Shown: positions 1 to 8,885 of the stretch, in pieces | How the letters are laid out: each line of letters starts with the position of its first letter | Numbering within the stretch: position 1 is the stretch's first letter | Origin: Fidelibacterota bacterium 46_43 | GTDB taxonomy: Bacteria > Fidelibacterota > Fidelibacteria > Fidelibacterales > Fidelibacteraceae | Reading direction: 5' to 3' | Length of the DNA stretch: 32,489 nucleotides | NCBI GenBank assembly: GCA_001509335.1 | Contig: LGGY01000001.1 | Coordinates: 1 to 32,489 of the forward strand | Notes under the pieces: generated by a model | What the model saw: only the letters and a program-made list of their open reading frames with translations | What the model was told of the DNA's origin: nothing | Database searches by the model: none | Position numbers and translations under genes: made by a program

Positions 1-557
1 TGGTGATAACCGGTTCTTCCAATGCCGTGAACCTCACAGACGGACTGGATGGGCTGGCCACAGGCCTGTTAAGTATTACAACTATGGTATTCGCGGCTAT
101 CAGTTATATCACCGGTCGTGTAGATTTCAGTTCATACCTGCATATCCTCTACATGCCCGGAGCAGGGGAAATTACCGTCTTCCTGGCGGCCATGCTGGGA
201 GGATTTGTGGGCTTCCTCTGGTACAATGCCAAACCGGCAGAGATTTTCATGGGAGATACCGGCTCCCTGACCTACGGCGCTGTCATCGGAACAATTGCCG
301 TCCTCATCAAACAGGAACTTCTCCTCTTCCTGGTGGGGGGAGTTTTTGTGATTGAAGCGGTGAGTGTTATGATACAAGTAACTTTTTTTAAATATACAGC
401 AAAAAAATATGGAGTTGGGCGAAGGGTTTTCAGAATGGCCCCCCTGCACCATCACTTTGAATTAAAAGGATGGGATGAAAGTAAGGTGGTTATCCGCTTT
501 TGGATACTGGGAATCATGTTTGCCCTGATGAGTCTTGTCACATTTAAAATACGGTGA
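1..557 (+). CDS. mraY: MraY, phospho-N-acetylmuramoyl-pentapeptide-transferase (5' truncated by the window edge)
   Basis: This integral inner-membrane enzyme transfers phospho-MurNAc-pentapeptide from UDP to undecaprenyl phosphate, making lipid I. Only the C-terminal half (about 184 residues) is present; the reading frame is open to the left edge, with the first full codon at base 3. Visible MraY signatures are NLTDGLDGLA close to the edge, the catalytic-loop FMGDTGSL, and the histidine motif APLHHHFELKGW near the C-terminus, followed by a final transmembrane segment. Hydrophobic helices separate these motifs, as in the family. The stop overlaps the GTG start of murD by 4 bases (GTGA), so the two are likely translationally coupled. 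It is the first visible gene of the dcw operon; murE and murF would be expected upstream but lie outside the window. Confidence 0.97.
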   Translation, partial: VITGSSNAVNLTDGLDGLATGLLSITTMVFAAISYITGRVDFSSYLHILYMPGAGEITVFLAAMLGGFVGFLWYNAKPAEIFMGDTGSLTYGAVIGTIAVLIKQELLLFLVGGVFVIEAVSVMIQVTFFKYTAKKYGVGRRVFRMAPLHHHFELKGWDESKVVIRFWILGIMFALMSLVTFKIR

Positions 558-1909
558 AAGTTATGATCTATGTAGAAGGAAAAAAAGTCGTGGTTTTGGG
601 AGCTCAGCGGAGCGGATTGGCTGTCGCCCGTCTCCTGTCATCCCAGGGCTCAGATGTGATTGTCAGCGAAAGTAATCCGGATCTGAAAACACCGGAACTG
701 GTGAGCAAACTTGAAGAATGGGGTGTGGATTACGAATTTGGTGAACATTCCGAACAGCTTTTCGATGCCAATTTTGCCGTCATCAGCCCCGGCATCCCAA
801 CCCGGGCAAAAATTGCCGATCAGCTACGTTGGAACAATGTCCCTGTTATATCTGAAATTGAAGTCGCCTTCTGGTTTGCCGATACACCTACAATTGCCAT
901 CACCGGGTCAAATGGCAAAACCACCACCACGGAACTGACGGCGGATATCCTGAACAAATCCGGATTGGATGCCGTTGCCTGTGGAAACAATGGATACCCC
1001 TTTTCCGAAGCGATCTTCCAATCCCTCCAACAGGACCGCCATCCGATTTATGTCGTGGAAGTCAGCAGTTTTCAACTGGAAAACATCCAACTGTTCTCCC
1101 CCCATACCGCTGTCCTCCTGAATCTGACACCGGATCACATGGACCGCTACCGTTCATTTGAAGATTATATCCAGGCGAAAATGAACATATTCAATCACCA
1201 GTCCCGGGAACGTTATGCCGTTCTGAATATTGATGATCCCAATATCGTGAAATATGCCAATGTGAAAGCCAAAGTCATTCCTGTAACGATGAATAAACAT
1301 ACAGACCGGTTAGCCGGCTTTGAAAACGGATATTTCAACTTCAAAATCAAAAATGTTCCCTATCAGATTGAAGAATCCAAAATTTTGTTGCCGGGACTCC
1401 ATAACAAGTACAATATCATGAGTGCTTTTTCCGCAGCTGCCTCGTTTCTCGAATCCTCTGCAGGCGTCACCGTATCTCTTACCACTTTTAAAGGCGTACC
1501 TCACAGGCTTCAATATGTGGATTCGAAAAACAATGTCCTTTTTTACAATGATTCCAAATCAACCAATGTGGATTCGGTGATTGTGGCTTTGAAAAGTTTC
1601 AATAAACCAGTCCATCTCATCCTGGGCGGCCGGGACAAGGGAATTCCGTTTACCCCGCTGAATGATCATTTGGACCACATAAAACACCTATATACCATCG
1701 GAGAAGCAGCAGAGATTATCGCCTTTGAACTGGATACGAAAAATATCACTGCCTGTAAAACCCTGGATAAAGCCGTGGCAAAAGCGTATGAGAATGCAAA
1801 CCCCGGCGATATTGTCCTTCTTTCTCCCGGTTGTTCTTCATTTGATCAGTTTGAAAATTTTGAGGAACGGGGTGAATATTTCATGAAAATCGTCAAAAAA
1901 CTCAAATGA
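554..1909 (+). CDS. murD: MurD, UDP-N-acetylmuramoyl-L-alanine--D-glutamate ligase
   Basis: This cytoplasmic ATP-dependent ligase adds D-glutamate to UDP-MurNAc-L-alanine. At 451 residues it has the usual MurD length. An N-terminal Rossmann-like UDP-binding domain begins VVVLGAQRSGLA (about residues 12-23). The central Mur ligase ATP loop GSNGKTTT is at 118-125, followed by the NLTPDHMDRY motif and a C-terminal domain containing NDSKSTN and LILGGRDKG. The listed start is a GTG overlapping the mraY stop. An ATG three codons later (563) is the alternative, and neither has a clear Shine-Dalgarno sequence, which suits coupling to mraY. The stop overlaps the ftsW start (ATGA). No key motif is missing. 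Confidence 0.97.
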   Translation: MKVMIYVEGKKVVVLGAQRSGLAVARLLSSQGSDVIVSESNPDLKTPELVSKLEEWGVDYEFGEHSEQLFDANFAVISPGIPTRAKIADQLRWNNVPVISEIEVAFWFADTPTIAITGSNGKTTTTELTADILNKSGLDAVACGNNGYPFSEAIFQSLQQDRHPIYVVEVSSFQLENIQLFSPHTAVLLNLTPDHMDRYRSFEDYIQAKMNIFNHQSRERYAVLNIDDPNIVKYANVKAKVIPVTMNKHTDRLAGFENGYFNFKIKNVPYQIEESKILLPGLHNKYNIMSAFSAAASFLESSAGVTVSLTTFKGVPHRLQYVDSKNNVLFYNDSKSTNVDSVIVALKSFNKPVHLILGGRDKGIPFTPLNDHLDHIKHLYTIGEAAEIIAFELDTKNITACKTLDKAVAKAYENANPGDIVLLSPGCSSFDQFENFEERGEYFMKIVKKLK

Positions 1910-3039
1910 ATGAAAGAACCACCACATATCCTGGATATATTCTGATTTTGAAAGTTTCATTGGCACTTCTGGTGCTTCTGGGAACCATCATGCTCTTTTC
2001 TGCCAGCAGCCAGATCTCTCTGGAACGTTATGGAAACAGTAATGCTTACTTTTTCCATCATCTCCAACGGCTTTTTATGGCTCTCCTTTTGGGATTGGCC
2101 TGCTATTTGATTGATTACCGGACCTTCAGGAAACACATCCGGCTGATCTATATTTTGACCCTCGTCGCTGTCATCCTGCCTTTTATCCAAAATATGATCA
2201 GCAACCGCTCTGATCCCGCCCGGTGGATCCGGACCGGTGTCATGACCATCCAAACGTCTGAGATCCTGCGATTTACCCTGATTATTTACCTGGCAAGCTA
2301 CCTTTCGAACCGGGAAGAAACGATCACATCCTATAAGCAGGGACTTTTACCTCCGTTGATCGCCCTGGGCATTCCCATTCTTCTGATTGCTTTGGCACCC
2401 GATTTTTCCACCGCTGTCATTCTGTTCCTTATCACCTGTATTATCCTGTATGTGGGGGGAGTCCCCCTGAAACACCTTACAATAACCACCCTTCCCCTTT
2501 TACTGGGTGCCTTTGTCTATATCCGGATTTCTGATTACCGCTGGAGCCGGGTCCTGGTGTTTCTGGGAAAAGAATCCAACCCATCCGGCAGTGCCTATCA
2601 GATCAACCAATCCCTGATCAGCCTGGCAAACGGACGGCTGACTGGCACAGGACTCGGAAAAAGTATGCTGAAAAATCTGTACCTTCCCGAAGCACATACA
2701 GATTTTATCTATTCCATTATCGGGGAAGAATGGGGTTTTCTGGGTGCCGGATTATTCATCCTGCTCTTTGTTCTTATCTTTATCAGCCTGATCCGACTGT
2801 CCATGGATATTCACGATATGTACGGAAAATATATCGTTTTTGGTATCAATATTTCACTTGTCCTGTATGCCCTGTTTAACATGGGAGTAACAGTAGGACT
2901 TTTTCCGGTGACTGGTTTGCCCATGCCTTTTGTGAGTTATTCCGGTTCACAACTTCTTATAAACGGTGCATTACTGGGCATTTTATTTCGAATTATCAGG
3001 GAGACTTTTCACGCTGAAACGGTTTACAAAACATATTAA
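1906..3039 (+). CDS. ftsW: FtsW, SEDS-family peptidoglycan glycosyltransferase of the divisome
   Basis: This polytopic inner-membrane protein polymerises lipid II into septal glycan together with a class B penicillin-binding protein. The 377 residues contain about ten hydrophobic helices, beginning with one at about residues 11-31 that leads into FSASSQIS. SEDS landmarks are present: the loop LPEAHTDFIYSIIGEEWGF, carrying the conserved acidic residue region, and the late motif GLPMPFVSYSGSQLL. In many relatives that last motif reads SYGGSS, so the serine in place of the first glycine is a small departure. Its position between murD and murG favours FtsW over the elongation paralogue RodA. Its 3' end overlaps the probable start of murG. 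Confidence 0.95.
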   Translation: MNERTTTYPGYILILKVSLALLVLLGTIMLFSASSQISLERYGNSNAYFFHHLQRLFMALLLGLACYLIDYRTFRKHIRLIYILTLVAVILPFIQNMISNRSDPARWIRTGVMTIQTSEILRFTLIIYLASYLSNREETITSYKQGLLPPLIALGIPILLIALAPDFSTAVILFLITCIILYVGGVPLKHLTITTLPLLLGAFVYIRISDYRWSRVLVFLGKESNPSGSAYQINQSLISLANGRLTGTGLGKSMLKNLYLPEAHTDFIYSIIGEEWGFLGAGLFILLFVLIFISLIRLSMDIHDMYGKYIVFGINISLVLYALFNMGVTVGLFPVTGLPMPFVSYSGSQLLINGALLGILFRIIRETFHAETVYKTY

Positions 3040-4162
3040 CGTCCTAATGACCGGTGGAGGAACCGGAGGACATTATTTTCCGGCTGTTGCCATCGCCCGG
3101 GAACTGAAACGGGTCCTGATTCAGCAGTATCCTGGCTATGATATCCGGTTTTTCTATATCGGATCAGCTCTGGGTATTGAGGCAAACCGGGATGAAAGGG
3201 GACTTTTTCACAAAAAGTACACCATTCCCATAAAAGGGGTTGCCCGATCTTTGTACAAGGGGGCAGTTCTGAACAACCTGAAATTTCCTTTCAGGCTTCT
3301 TAAATCAGTCTGGATGGTCAAACGCCTGTTTACATCGATAAAACCGGACCTGGTCATTGCAACAGGGGGCTATGTATCCGGCGTGCCGGGGCGGGAAGCC
3401 ATCCGTCGAAAAATCCCCCTGTACATTCAGGAACAAAATGCCTGGCCGGGAATCACAACAAAAATTCTTGTAAAACATGCACGCATACTTTTTTATGCCT
3501 ATGAGGATGTGCTCTCCCACCTAGATATCCATCCCGGTACCCGCCTGATCCAAACACCAAATCCGGTCCGCAGTACCCTAAAATTGACAGATAAACCATC
3601 GGCATTAAATACATGGAATCTTAAGGATGGCCGGAAAACCCTTTTTGTTTTCGGCGGATCCCAGGGATCTCTGAATATGAACCGGGAAGTATCCAAAAAT
3701 GCAGAAGCCTGGGTAAAGGATTTACCCCTTCAGATCCTGTGGCAAACAGGTCCCCGACACTATGATCTGATCCGGAAGGATTTTGAAAAGAAGGATCATA
3801 TTCACCTGCATCCATTCATTGAGGATATGGGTACGGCTTATGCAGCAGCCGACCTGATTCTTTGCCGGGCTGGTGCCCTGACTCTGGCCGAACTGGAATA
3901 TGTAAAAAAACCCGCAATTCTTATCCCTCTCCCCTCGTCTGCCGCCAATCATCAATTTCACAATGCAAAAGCCTTTGAAAAAAGGGGAATCGCCGTTGTG
4001 ATTACCGAGGATCGCTTTGAGGAGGGAGCTTTGGATACAACTGTCCGTCAGCTGATAGCCCGACCGGAGATCCTGGAAGACCTGACAAATCATTTTCCTG
4101 AAACCATCGAGGACGGACTTTCCAAAATCGTACAACATATTGTTGAGGATCTACCCTTTTGA
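3014..4162 (+). CDS. murG: MurG, UDP-GlcNAc:lipid I N-acetylglucosaminyltransferase
   Basis: This peripheral inner-membrane GT-B glycosyltransferase converts lipid I to lipid II. The first Rossmann strand and glycine loop INVLMTGGGTGGH are clear, as are the second-domain motifs VFGGSQGS and CRAGALTLAEL and the later PSSAANHQFHNA. The start is awkward. The first ATG (3047) would begin at MTGGGTGGH and delete the first beta strand. A GTG at 2966 would overlap ftsW by 74 bases. I chose the in-frame CTG at 3014 because AGGGAG (2998-3003) sits 10 bases ahead and the resulting N-terminus (LKRFTKHINVLM) matches the family. A CTG start is inference. The 3' end overlaps the murC start. Confidence 0.93.
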   Translation: MKRFTKHINVLMTGGGTGGHYFPAVAIARELKRVLIQQYPGYDIRFFYIGSALGIEANRDERGLFHKKYTIPIKGVARSLYKGAVLNNLKFPFRLLKSVWMVKRLFTSIKPDLVIATGGYVSGVPGREAIRRKIPLYIQEQNAWPGITTKILVKHARILFYAYEDVLSHLDIHPGTRLIQTPNPVRSTLKLTDKPSALNTWNLKDGRKTLFVFGGSQGSLNMNREVSKNAEAWVKDLPLQILWQTGPRHYDLIRKDFEKKDHIHLHPFIEDMGTAYAAADLILCRAGALTLAELEYVKKPAILIPLPSSAANHQFHNAKAFEKRGIAVVITEDRFEEGALDTTVRQLIARPEILEDLTNHFPETIEDGLSKIVQHIVEDLPF

Positions 4163-5541
4163 AAACACTGTTTGGACATATTGAGCGAATTCACATCATC
4201 GGTATCGGTGGTATCGGCATGAGCAGTATTGCTGAATATCTTGTCTCACAAGGATTTAAAATCAGTGGTTCAGATGCCAGTGCTTCACCTATCACGGCCC
4301 GGTTAAAGGAAAAAGGTATTGATGTGTATACAGGCCATTCGGCCCAGAACATCCACAATGCCCAGTTGCTGGTTCACAGCAGTGCTGTCCCCAAGGATAA
4401 TCCGGAAATTCAGGAAGCAAAAAAACGTCACCTGCCGGTAATCAAAAGACCTGCCCTGCTTCGGGAAATATTAAAAATGAATCATTTTTCTGTCGGCGTG
4501 GCAGGGACTCACGGAAAAACAAGCACATCCTCTATGTTTGTTTCCGTGCTGACCCAGGCAACCCTTGATCCGACGGCCATCATTGGTGGCATTGATAAAG
4601 GCAGTCATTCAAATTCCCGTATCGGCAAGAGCCCCTGGCTGGTGATTGAAGCAGATGAGTACGATCGCACCTTTCTGTCTCTGGAACCGGCTATGGGTAT
4701 TGTGACATCCATCGATTCAGATCACCTGGATATTTACCGGGACCTGCAGGATATTCGTGAAGCTTTCCTGCAATACTGTAATGCCATTCCTTTTTGGGGT
4801 ATGCTTACGGTGTGTCTGGATAATCCCAACATCCGGAAGATACTTCCGGCTATCACAGCCCCCCATGTCACGTACGGATTTCATGAAAATGCTGATTTCA
4901 GGATGGACCACTATGCTTTTCATGGGGGTCAATCCCGGTTTAGCCTGACATACAGGGGAAAAAAGTACGGACCCTTTTCAGTACCTGTCCCCGGCCGGCA
5001 CTTTGCACAGAATGCAGCAGCCGTGGCATCTCTGGCTATTTGGATTGGAATTGATGAGGAGGATATCCGGGGCGGACTGGCAGCCTACCAGGGGGTGGAA
5101 CGTCGTTTTGAGCTGAAAGGGATTATCGGCGGTGTCCCTTTTATCGACGATTATGCCCATCACCCGGAAGAAATCCGGCAAACACTGAAAGCTGTCCGGG
5201 ACCAGTGGCCGGACCGGAAAATACTTGCCATCTTTCAGCCTCATCTGTTTTCACGCACCCGGGATTTTGCCGAGGATTTTGGAAAGGCTCTGTCTGATGG
5301 GGATTATGTGGTTATCACAGGTATTTATCCAGCCCGGGAAAAACCCATCCCTGGGGTCAGCGGCCGGCTGATCAGCAATCTAGTCCGTAAGCCGGTAAAA
5401 TATATTGAGGATATCCAAAAGCTGAAGGATGAAATAGTGGATATCCTTAAACCAAACATGGTTGTTATTGCCATGGGCGCAGGAAACATCACAACCTACT
5501 TTGAAAAAATGGTCAATCAACTGGACAAAGAATATTCATGA
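4159..5541 (+). CDS. murC: MurC, UDP-N-acetylmuramate--L-alanine ligase
   Basis: This cytoplasmic ligase attaches L-alanine to UDP-MurNAc, the first step of stem-peptide synthesis. At 460 residues it is of normal length. The N-terminal domain has the glycine loop GIGGIGMS (about 15-22), and the ATP-binding loop GTHGKTST is at about 116-123. Further on are VIEADEYDRTFL, SDHLDIY and the C-terminal-domain DDYAHHPEEI and FQPHLFSRT motifs typical of MurC. The start is TTG, overlapping the murG stop (TTGA). The stop overlaps the ftsQ ATG. In many proteobacteria murB and ddl follow murC; here neither is present and ftsQ comes directly after. Confidence 0.97.
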   Translation: MKTLFGHIERIHIIGIGGIGMSSIAEYLVSQGFKISGSDASASPITARLKEKGIDVYTGHSAQNIHNAQLLVHSSAVPKDNPEIQEAKKRHLPVIKRPALLREILKMNHFSVGVAGTHGKTSTSSMFVSVLTQATLDPTAIIGGIDKGSHSNSRIGKSPWLVIEADEYDRTFLSLEPAMGIVTSIDSDHLDIYRDLQDIREAFLQYCNAIPFWGMLTVCLDNPNIRKILPAITAPHVTYGFHENADFRMDHYAFHGGQSRFSLTYRGKKYGPFSVPVPGRHFAQNAAAVASLAIWIGIDEEDIRGGLAAYQGVERRFELKGIIGGVPFIDDYAHHPEEIRQTLKAVRDQWPDRKILAIFQPHLFSRTRDFAEDFGKALSDGDYVVITGIYPAREKPIPGVSGRLISNLVRKPVKYIEDIQKLKDEIVDILKPNMVVIAMGAGNITTYFEKMVNQLDKEYS

Positions 5542-6290
5542 GTTCTGACAAGCAGAAAAAAGTGGGAATCCCATACCTTTTGACCCTGATCGTCATCATA
5601 ATCCTGGTGTCACTCTCTGTGCTTTATGCCCGGTTTCAAAATATCTTCAGTCTGAACAAAATCATCGTATCGGGAAATTATGAGCTGACAGAAGAGGAAG
5701 TCATTTATATCGCCGGATTGACACTAGGTGAAGATCTTTTATCCATACCAGTACTGGAGATCACCGAACGCCTGGAACGGGAACCGTATATCCGCCAGGC
5801 CATGGTTTACAAGCGGCTTCCCGATAGGCTGGTGATACAAATCCGGGAACGGACCCCCATATTACTCATGAACATGGAAAAACTTTATTCCGTTGACAAT
5901 CAGGGGATTTTACTTCCGGCGCCCCGAAACAACCGGGATATCCCTGTCCTGACTGGCATTCCCTCTCTGGTTGTCACCGAGTTCGGAAGTACGGTATTGC
6001 ATCCCCAAATCCGGCAGGGTGTTGGTATCATGAGCCTGATCCGAAAAAAATATCCGGAAATCAATATCCTCGTGGAGGAGCTTCACTGGGATGAAAAGGA
6101 TCACAGCTGGATTTTAAAGCCCGGGAACGGCCGGACCCGGATTTATGTGGGGAATAGTGATTTGAAACGGAAAATCAACATACTGGAAGCCTTTATAGAA
6201 CAGCATGAACTTACACCCACACGAATTCAGCAACTGGAAAAGATTGATCTCCGGTACGATAAACAGGTAATTGTAAAACCAAAAAGGTGA
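5538..6290 (+). CDS. ftsQ: FtsQ/DivIB, cell division protein with POTRA domain
   Basis: This bitopic divisome protein links the cytoplasmic ring to periplasmic septum-synthesis factors. The 250 residues show a short cytoplasmic tail (about 1-10), one transmembrane helix (about 11-31, rich in Leu/Ile/Val), a POTRA domain beginning LNKIIVSGNYELTEEEV, and a FtsQ-type beta domain containing LPDRLVIQIRERTP. Sequence conservation in this family is low. The assignment therefore rests on domain order, size and the conserved position just before ftsA. The ATG overlaps the murC stop by 4 bases. Confidence 0.92.
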   Translation: MSSDKQKKVGIPYLLTLIVIIILVSLSVLYARFQNIFSLNKIIVSGNYELTEEEVIYIAGLTLGEDLLSIPVLEITERLEREPYIRQAMVYKRLPDRLVIQIRERTPILLMNMEKLYSVDNQGILLPAPRNNRDIPVLTGIPSLVVTEFGSTVLHPQIRQGVGIMSLIRKKYPEINILVEELHWDEKDHSWILKPGNGRTRIYVGNSDLKRKINILEAFIEQHELTPTRIQQLEKIDLRYDKQVIVKPKR

Positions 6291-6294
6291 ATAC

Positions 6295-7560
6295 ATGTCT
6301 CATCCGATTATAACAACAGGACTTGATGTTGGAACAACAAAAATATGTGCCATGATAGGTCAATATGATCCGGAAGAGAAGAAATATCAGATCCTGGGAA
6401 TGGGACAATCTTTGTCTAATGGACTCAAGCGGGGTGTAGTTATTGATATTGAAGAGACCAAGCAATCCATTATCAAGGCTCTTGCGGAAGCAGAAAAACA
6501 TTCCGGGATCACCATATCATCTGTATCCATCGGCATCGCAGGAGATCATATCCGCAGCCTGGATTCAACATCCACAGTGGCCATCAGTCATAAAAACAGC
6601 GGACCCGACACATCTTCACCCGTAGATCAGCATGATATCAACAGGGCTTTGGACTCGGTTAAAAACATCAATCTGGGTGTAGACCGGGAGATCATCCATG
6701 TTATTCCCCAGGAATACATTGTGGATGATCAGATGGGAGTGAAAAATCCCATCCAGATGTCCGGCTCACGGCTGACGGTGAATGCCCATATCGTTACGGC
6801 AGCCATCAACAATGTAAAGAACCTGGTCCGGAGCGTCCAGTCCACCGGCTTAAATGTAGAAAATATTGTGCTGGAACCCCTTGCCTCATCCCGGGCAATT
6901 TTGTCGGAGGATCAGAAAGATCTGGGAGTCGCCCTTGTGGATATTGGCGGAGGAACAACAGATATCACGGTTTTCAAAAATGGTTTTGTAAAACACACCG
7001 GTGTCATCGGTTATGGTGGTTCCATTGTTACCAAGGATATCGCCTCCATCGTTCAAACCTCCTTCCAGGAAGCGGAACGCATTAAAAAATCCCATGCCTG
7101 GGCTTCGTCGGAGTTGGCGGAAAAGGCAGGAATTGAAGAACTGACCGTTTCATCTCTCAGTGACAACCGTGAAATACGGCTCAATTCCTTTCAACTCTCT
7201 CAATATGTGGAAGCACGGATTGAAGAAATTCTCCTCATGGTCCGGGAGAAAATATGTCAGTTTACCGACATCAAATCCCTTCATGCCGGGATTGTTTTTA
7301 CCGGGGGGGGAGCCCGTTTGAAAGGACTGTGCCAGGTCAGTGAGAAAATTTTTCATGTACCGGCGCAGATCGGGTATCCCATTCGAATGCCGGGACTTGA
7401 AAACACGGAATACGGACCGGAATACTCCACCGTCATCGGATTGATGTATTGGAGTGACAAAAACAAAAAGGATTTGATCCCCACAGGAAAGGACAGCGAT
7501 TCCACTGTCTGGAGAAAACTCAAGAAATTATTTTCAGATATTGCAAAAAACCTATTTTAA
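6295..7560 (+). CDS. ftsA: FtsA, actin-like membrane tether of the Z-ring
   Basis: FtsA is an ATP-binding actin homologue that anchors FtsZ to the inner membrane and recruits later divisome proteins. The 421 residues contain the phosphate-1 motif TTGLDVGTTKI near the N-terminus, the FtsA-specific 1C subdomain region (about 85-165), the phosphate-2 motif ALVDIGGGTTDITVF, and the adenosine motif VFTGGGARLKG. The last 20 or so residues (around WRKLKKLFSDIAKNLF) form a basic amphipathic helix, as expected for the membrane-targeting sequence. An AAGGTG sequence lies a few bases ahead of the ATG. It follows ftsQ by 4 bases and precedes ftsZ by 15. Confidence 0.97.
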   Translation: MSHPIITTGLDVGTTKICAMIGQYDPEEKKYQILGMGQSLSNGLKRGVVIDIEETKQSIIKALAEAEKHSGITISSVSIGIAGDHIRSLDSTSTVAISHKNSGPDTSSPVDQHDINRALDSVKNINLGVDREIIHVIPQEYIVDDQMGVKNPIQMSGSRLTVNAHIVTAAINNVKNLVRSVQSTGLNVENIVLEPLASSRAILSEDQKDLGVALVDIGGGTTDITVFKNGFVKHTGVIGYGGSIVTKDIASIVQTSFQEAERIKKSHAWASSELAEKAGIEELTVSSLSDNREIRLNSFQLSQYVEARIEEILLMVREKICQFTDIKSLHAGIVFTGGGARLKGLCQVSEKIFHVPAQIGYPIRMPGLENTEYGPEYSTVIGLMYWSDKNKKDLIPTGKDSDSTVWRKLKKLFSDIAKNLF

Positions 7561-7575
7561 GCCCGAGGAGTTATT

Positions 7576-8793
7576 ATGCTGATAACCTATGATGAAAGTC
7601 TCGATCAAAGTGCAAAGATTAAAGTTGTGGGAGTTGGTGGTGCCGGGGGAAATGCCATCAACCGCATGATCAGGAATCATTTGAAAGGTGTGGAGTTTAT
7701 AGCCGTAAACACCGATGCCCAGGCATTGAACAGTAACCTGGCAGACACCAAGCTGCAGATTGGCCGTGAATACACTCGCGGCCTGGGAGCCGGTGCCATT
7801 GCAGATACAGGACGAAAAGCCGCAGAAGAAAGCAAAGAAATGCTGGTGAAAGTCCTGGAAGGATCCGACCTGGTATTTATCACAGCCGGAATGGGTGGAG
7901 GAACCGGTACGGGTGCTGCTCCGGTGATCGCCGAAATATCCCGGGATCTGGGCGCTCTCACGGTGGGTATCGTTACCAAACCCTTCCTGTTTGAAGGACC
8001 TTCCCGCATGAAACGGGCAGATGAGGGTATCCTTGAATTGAAAAAACATGTGGATACGCTGATTGTCATAAAAAACCAGAAACTCCTGGAAATTGTCAAC
8101 GCAGATACGGTAATCGACGAGGCACTATATACGGCAGATTCCATTTTGAATCAGGCAACCAGTGGAATTTCCGATTTAATCACCCAAACCGGGATTATTA
8201 ATCTGGATTTTGCCGACATCAAGACTATCATGCAAAACATGGGGGATGCTGTCGTTGGAACGGCGGAAGCCAGCGGACCCTCCCGGGCTGTGATGGCTGC
8301 ATCCATGGCTATATCCAGCCCCCTTTTGGATAACGTGAGCATTAAAGGAGCCCGTGGCATTCTGATCAATTTTACCGGCGGACCCGATATGAAGCTCTCC
8401 GAAATTCATGAGGCTTCGGAAATCATCCACCAGGAAGCCGGAGAGGAATCTGATTCCAATATTATATTTGGTATGATCATGGATGAAAACCTTTCAGATA
8501 TCATCCGGGTAACCGTCATTGCCACCGGATTCAGCCAGGAAACAATGACTCAAAAAATCGAACATCCTCAGCCTGAAATACCAAGCCATTCTAACAGAAT
8601 AGACCCTCCACAAAATACACAGATCGATATCTCCAAAAAAGACTCCATCGTAAAGAAAGAAACAAAAAAAGAAACGGAAACTCATTCTACAGAAAAGGTC
8701 CAGGAGGAATTATTTACCACTATCACATCCAGCGATCCGGATGACAAGGAAATACCAACCTGGATCAGAAAACAAAAATATTCATCCAATTAG
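7576..8793 (+). CDS. ftsZ: FtsZ, tubulin-like cell division GTPase
   Basis: FtsZ polymerises with GTP into the cytokinetic ring. The 405-residue protein has the GTP-binding N-terminus KVVGVGGAGGNAINRM (about 17-31), the tubulin signature GGGTGTG (107-113), and the T7-loop region NLDFADIKTIM. A disordered, Lys/Thr/Glu-rich linker starts at about residue 320. The C-terminal peptide EIPTWIRKQ at the extreme end is the conserved FtsA-binding tail. A clear GAGGAG ribosome binding site precedes the ATG by a few bases. It is the last gene of the plus-strand operon; an intrinsic terminator begins 40 bases after the stop. Confidence 0.98.
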   Translation: MLITYDESLDQSAKIKVVGVGGAGGNAINRMIRNHLKGVEFIAVNTDAQALNSNLADTKLQIGREYTRGLGAGAIADTGRKAAEESKEMLVKVLEGSDLVFITAGMGGGTGTGAAPVIAEISRDLGALTVGIVTKPFLFEGPSRMKRADEGILELKKHVDTLIVIKNQKLLEIVNADTVIDEALYTADSILNQATSGISDLITQTGIINLDFADIKTIMQNMGDAVVGTAEASGPSRAVMAASMAISSPLLDNVSIKGARGILINFTGGPDMKLSEIHEASEIIHQEAGEESDSNIIFGMIMDENLSDIIRVTVIATGFSQETMTQKIEHPQPEIPSHSNRIDPPQNTQIDISKKDSIVKKETKKETETHSTEKVQEELFTTITSSDPDDKEIPTWIRKQKYSSN

Positions 8794-8832
8794 TTTACCC
8801 ATGAACCGGTGCAAATCCGGTAACTCTCACCC

Positions 8833-8862
8833 AAAAAAAAGGCTCCATTCGGAGCCTTTTTT
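8833..8862. terminator. Bidirectional intrinsic terminator shared by ftsZ and rpmB
   Basis: Stem GGCTCC (8841-8846) pairs with GGAGCC (8851-8856) around the loop ATTC. Eight A residues lie on the left (8833-8840) and six T residues on the right (8857-8862), so each strand reads as a GC stem followed by a T run. It sits 40 bases after the ftsZ stop and 24 bases after the rpmB stop, between the convergent operons. Confidence 0.93.
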
Positions 8863-8885
8863 GTCAAAAAATTTTCTGTGCCGGA

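Noticed and set aside
7552..8144. Minus-strand ORFs inside ftsZ
   Set aside because: They are antisense shadows of a highly conserved coding region with unlikely residue composition.
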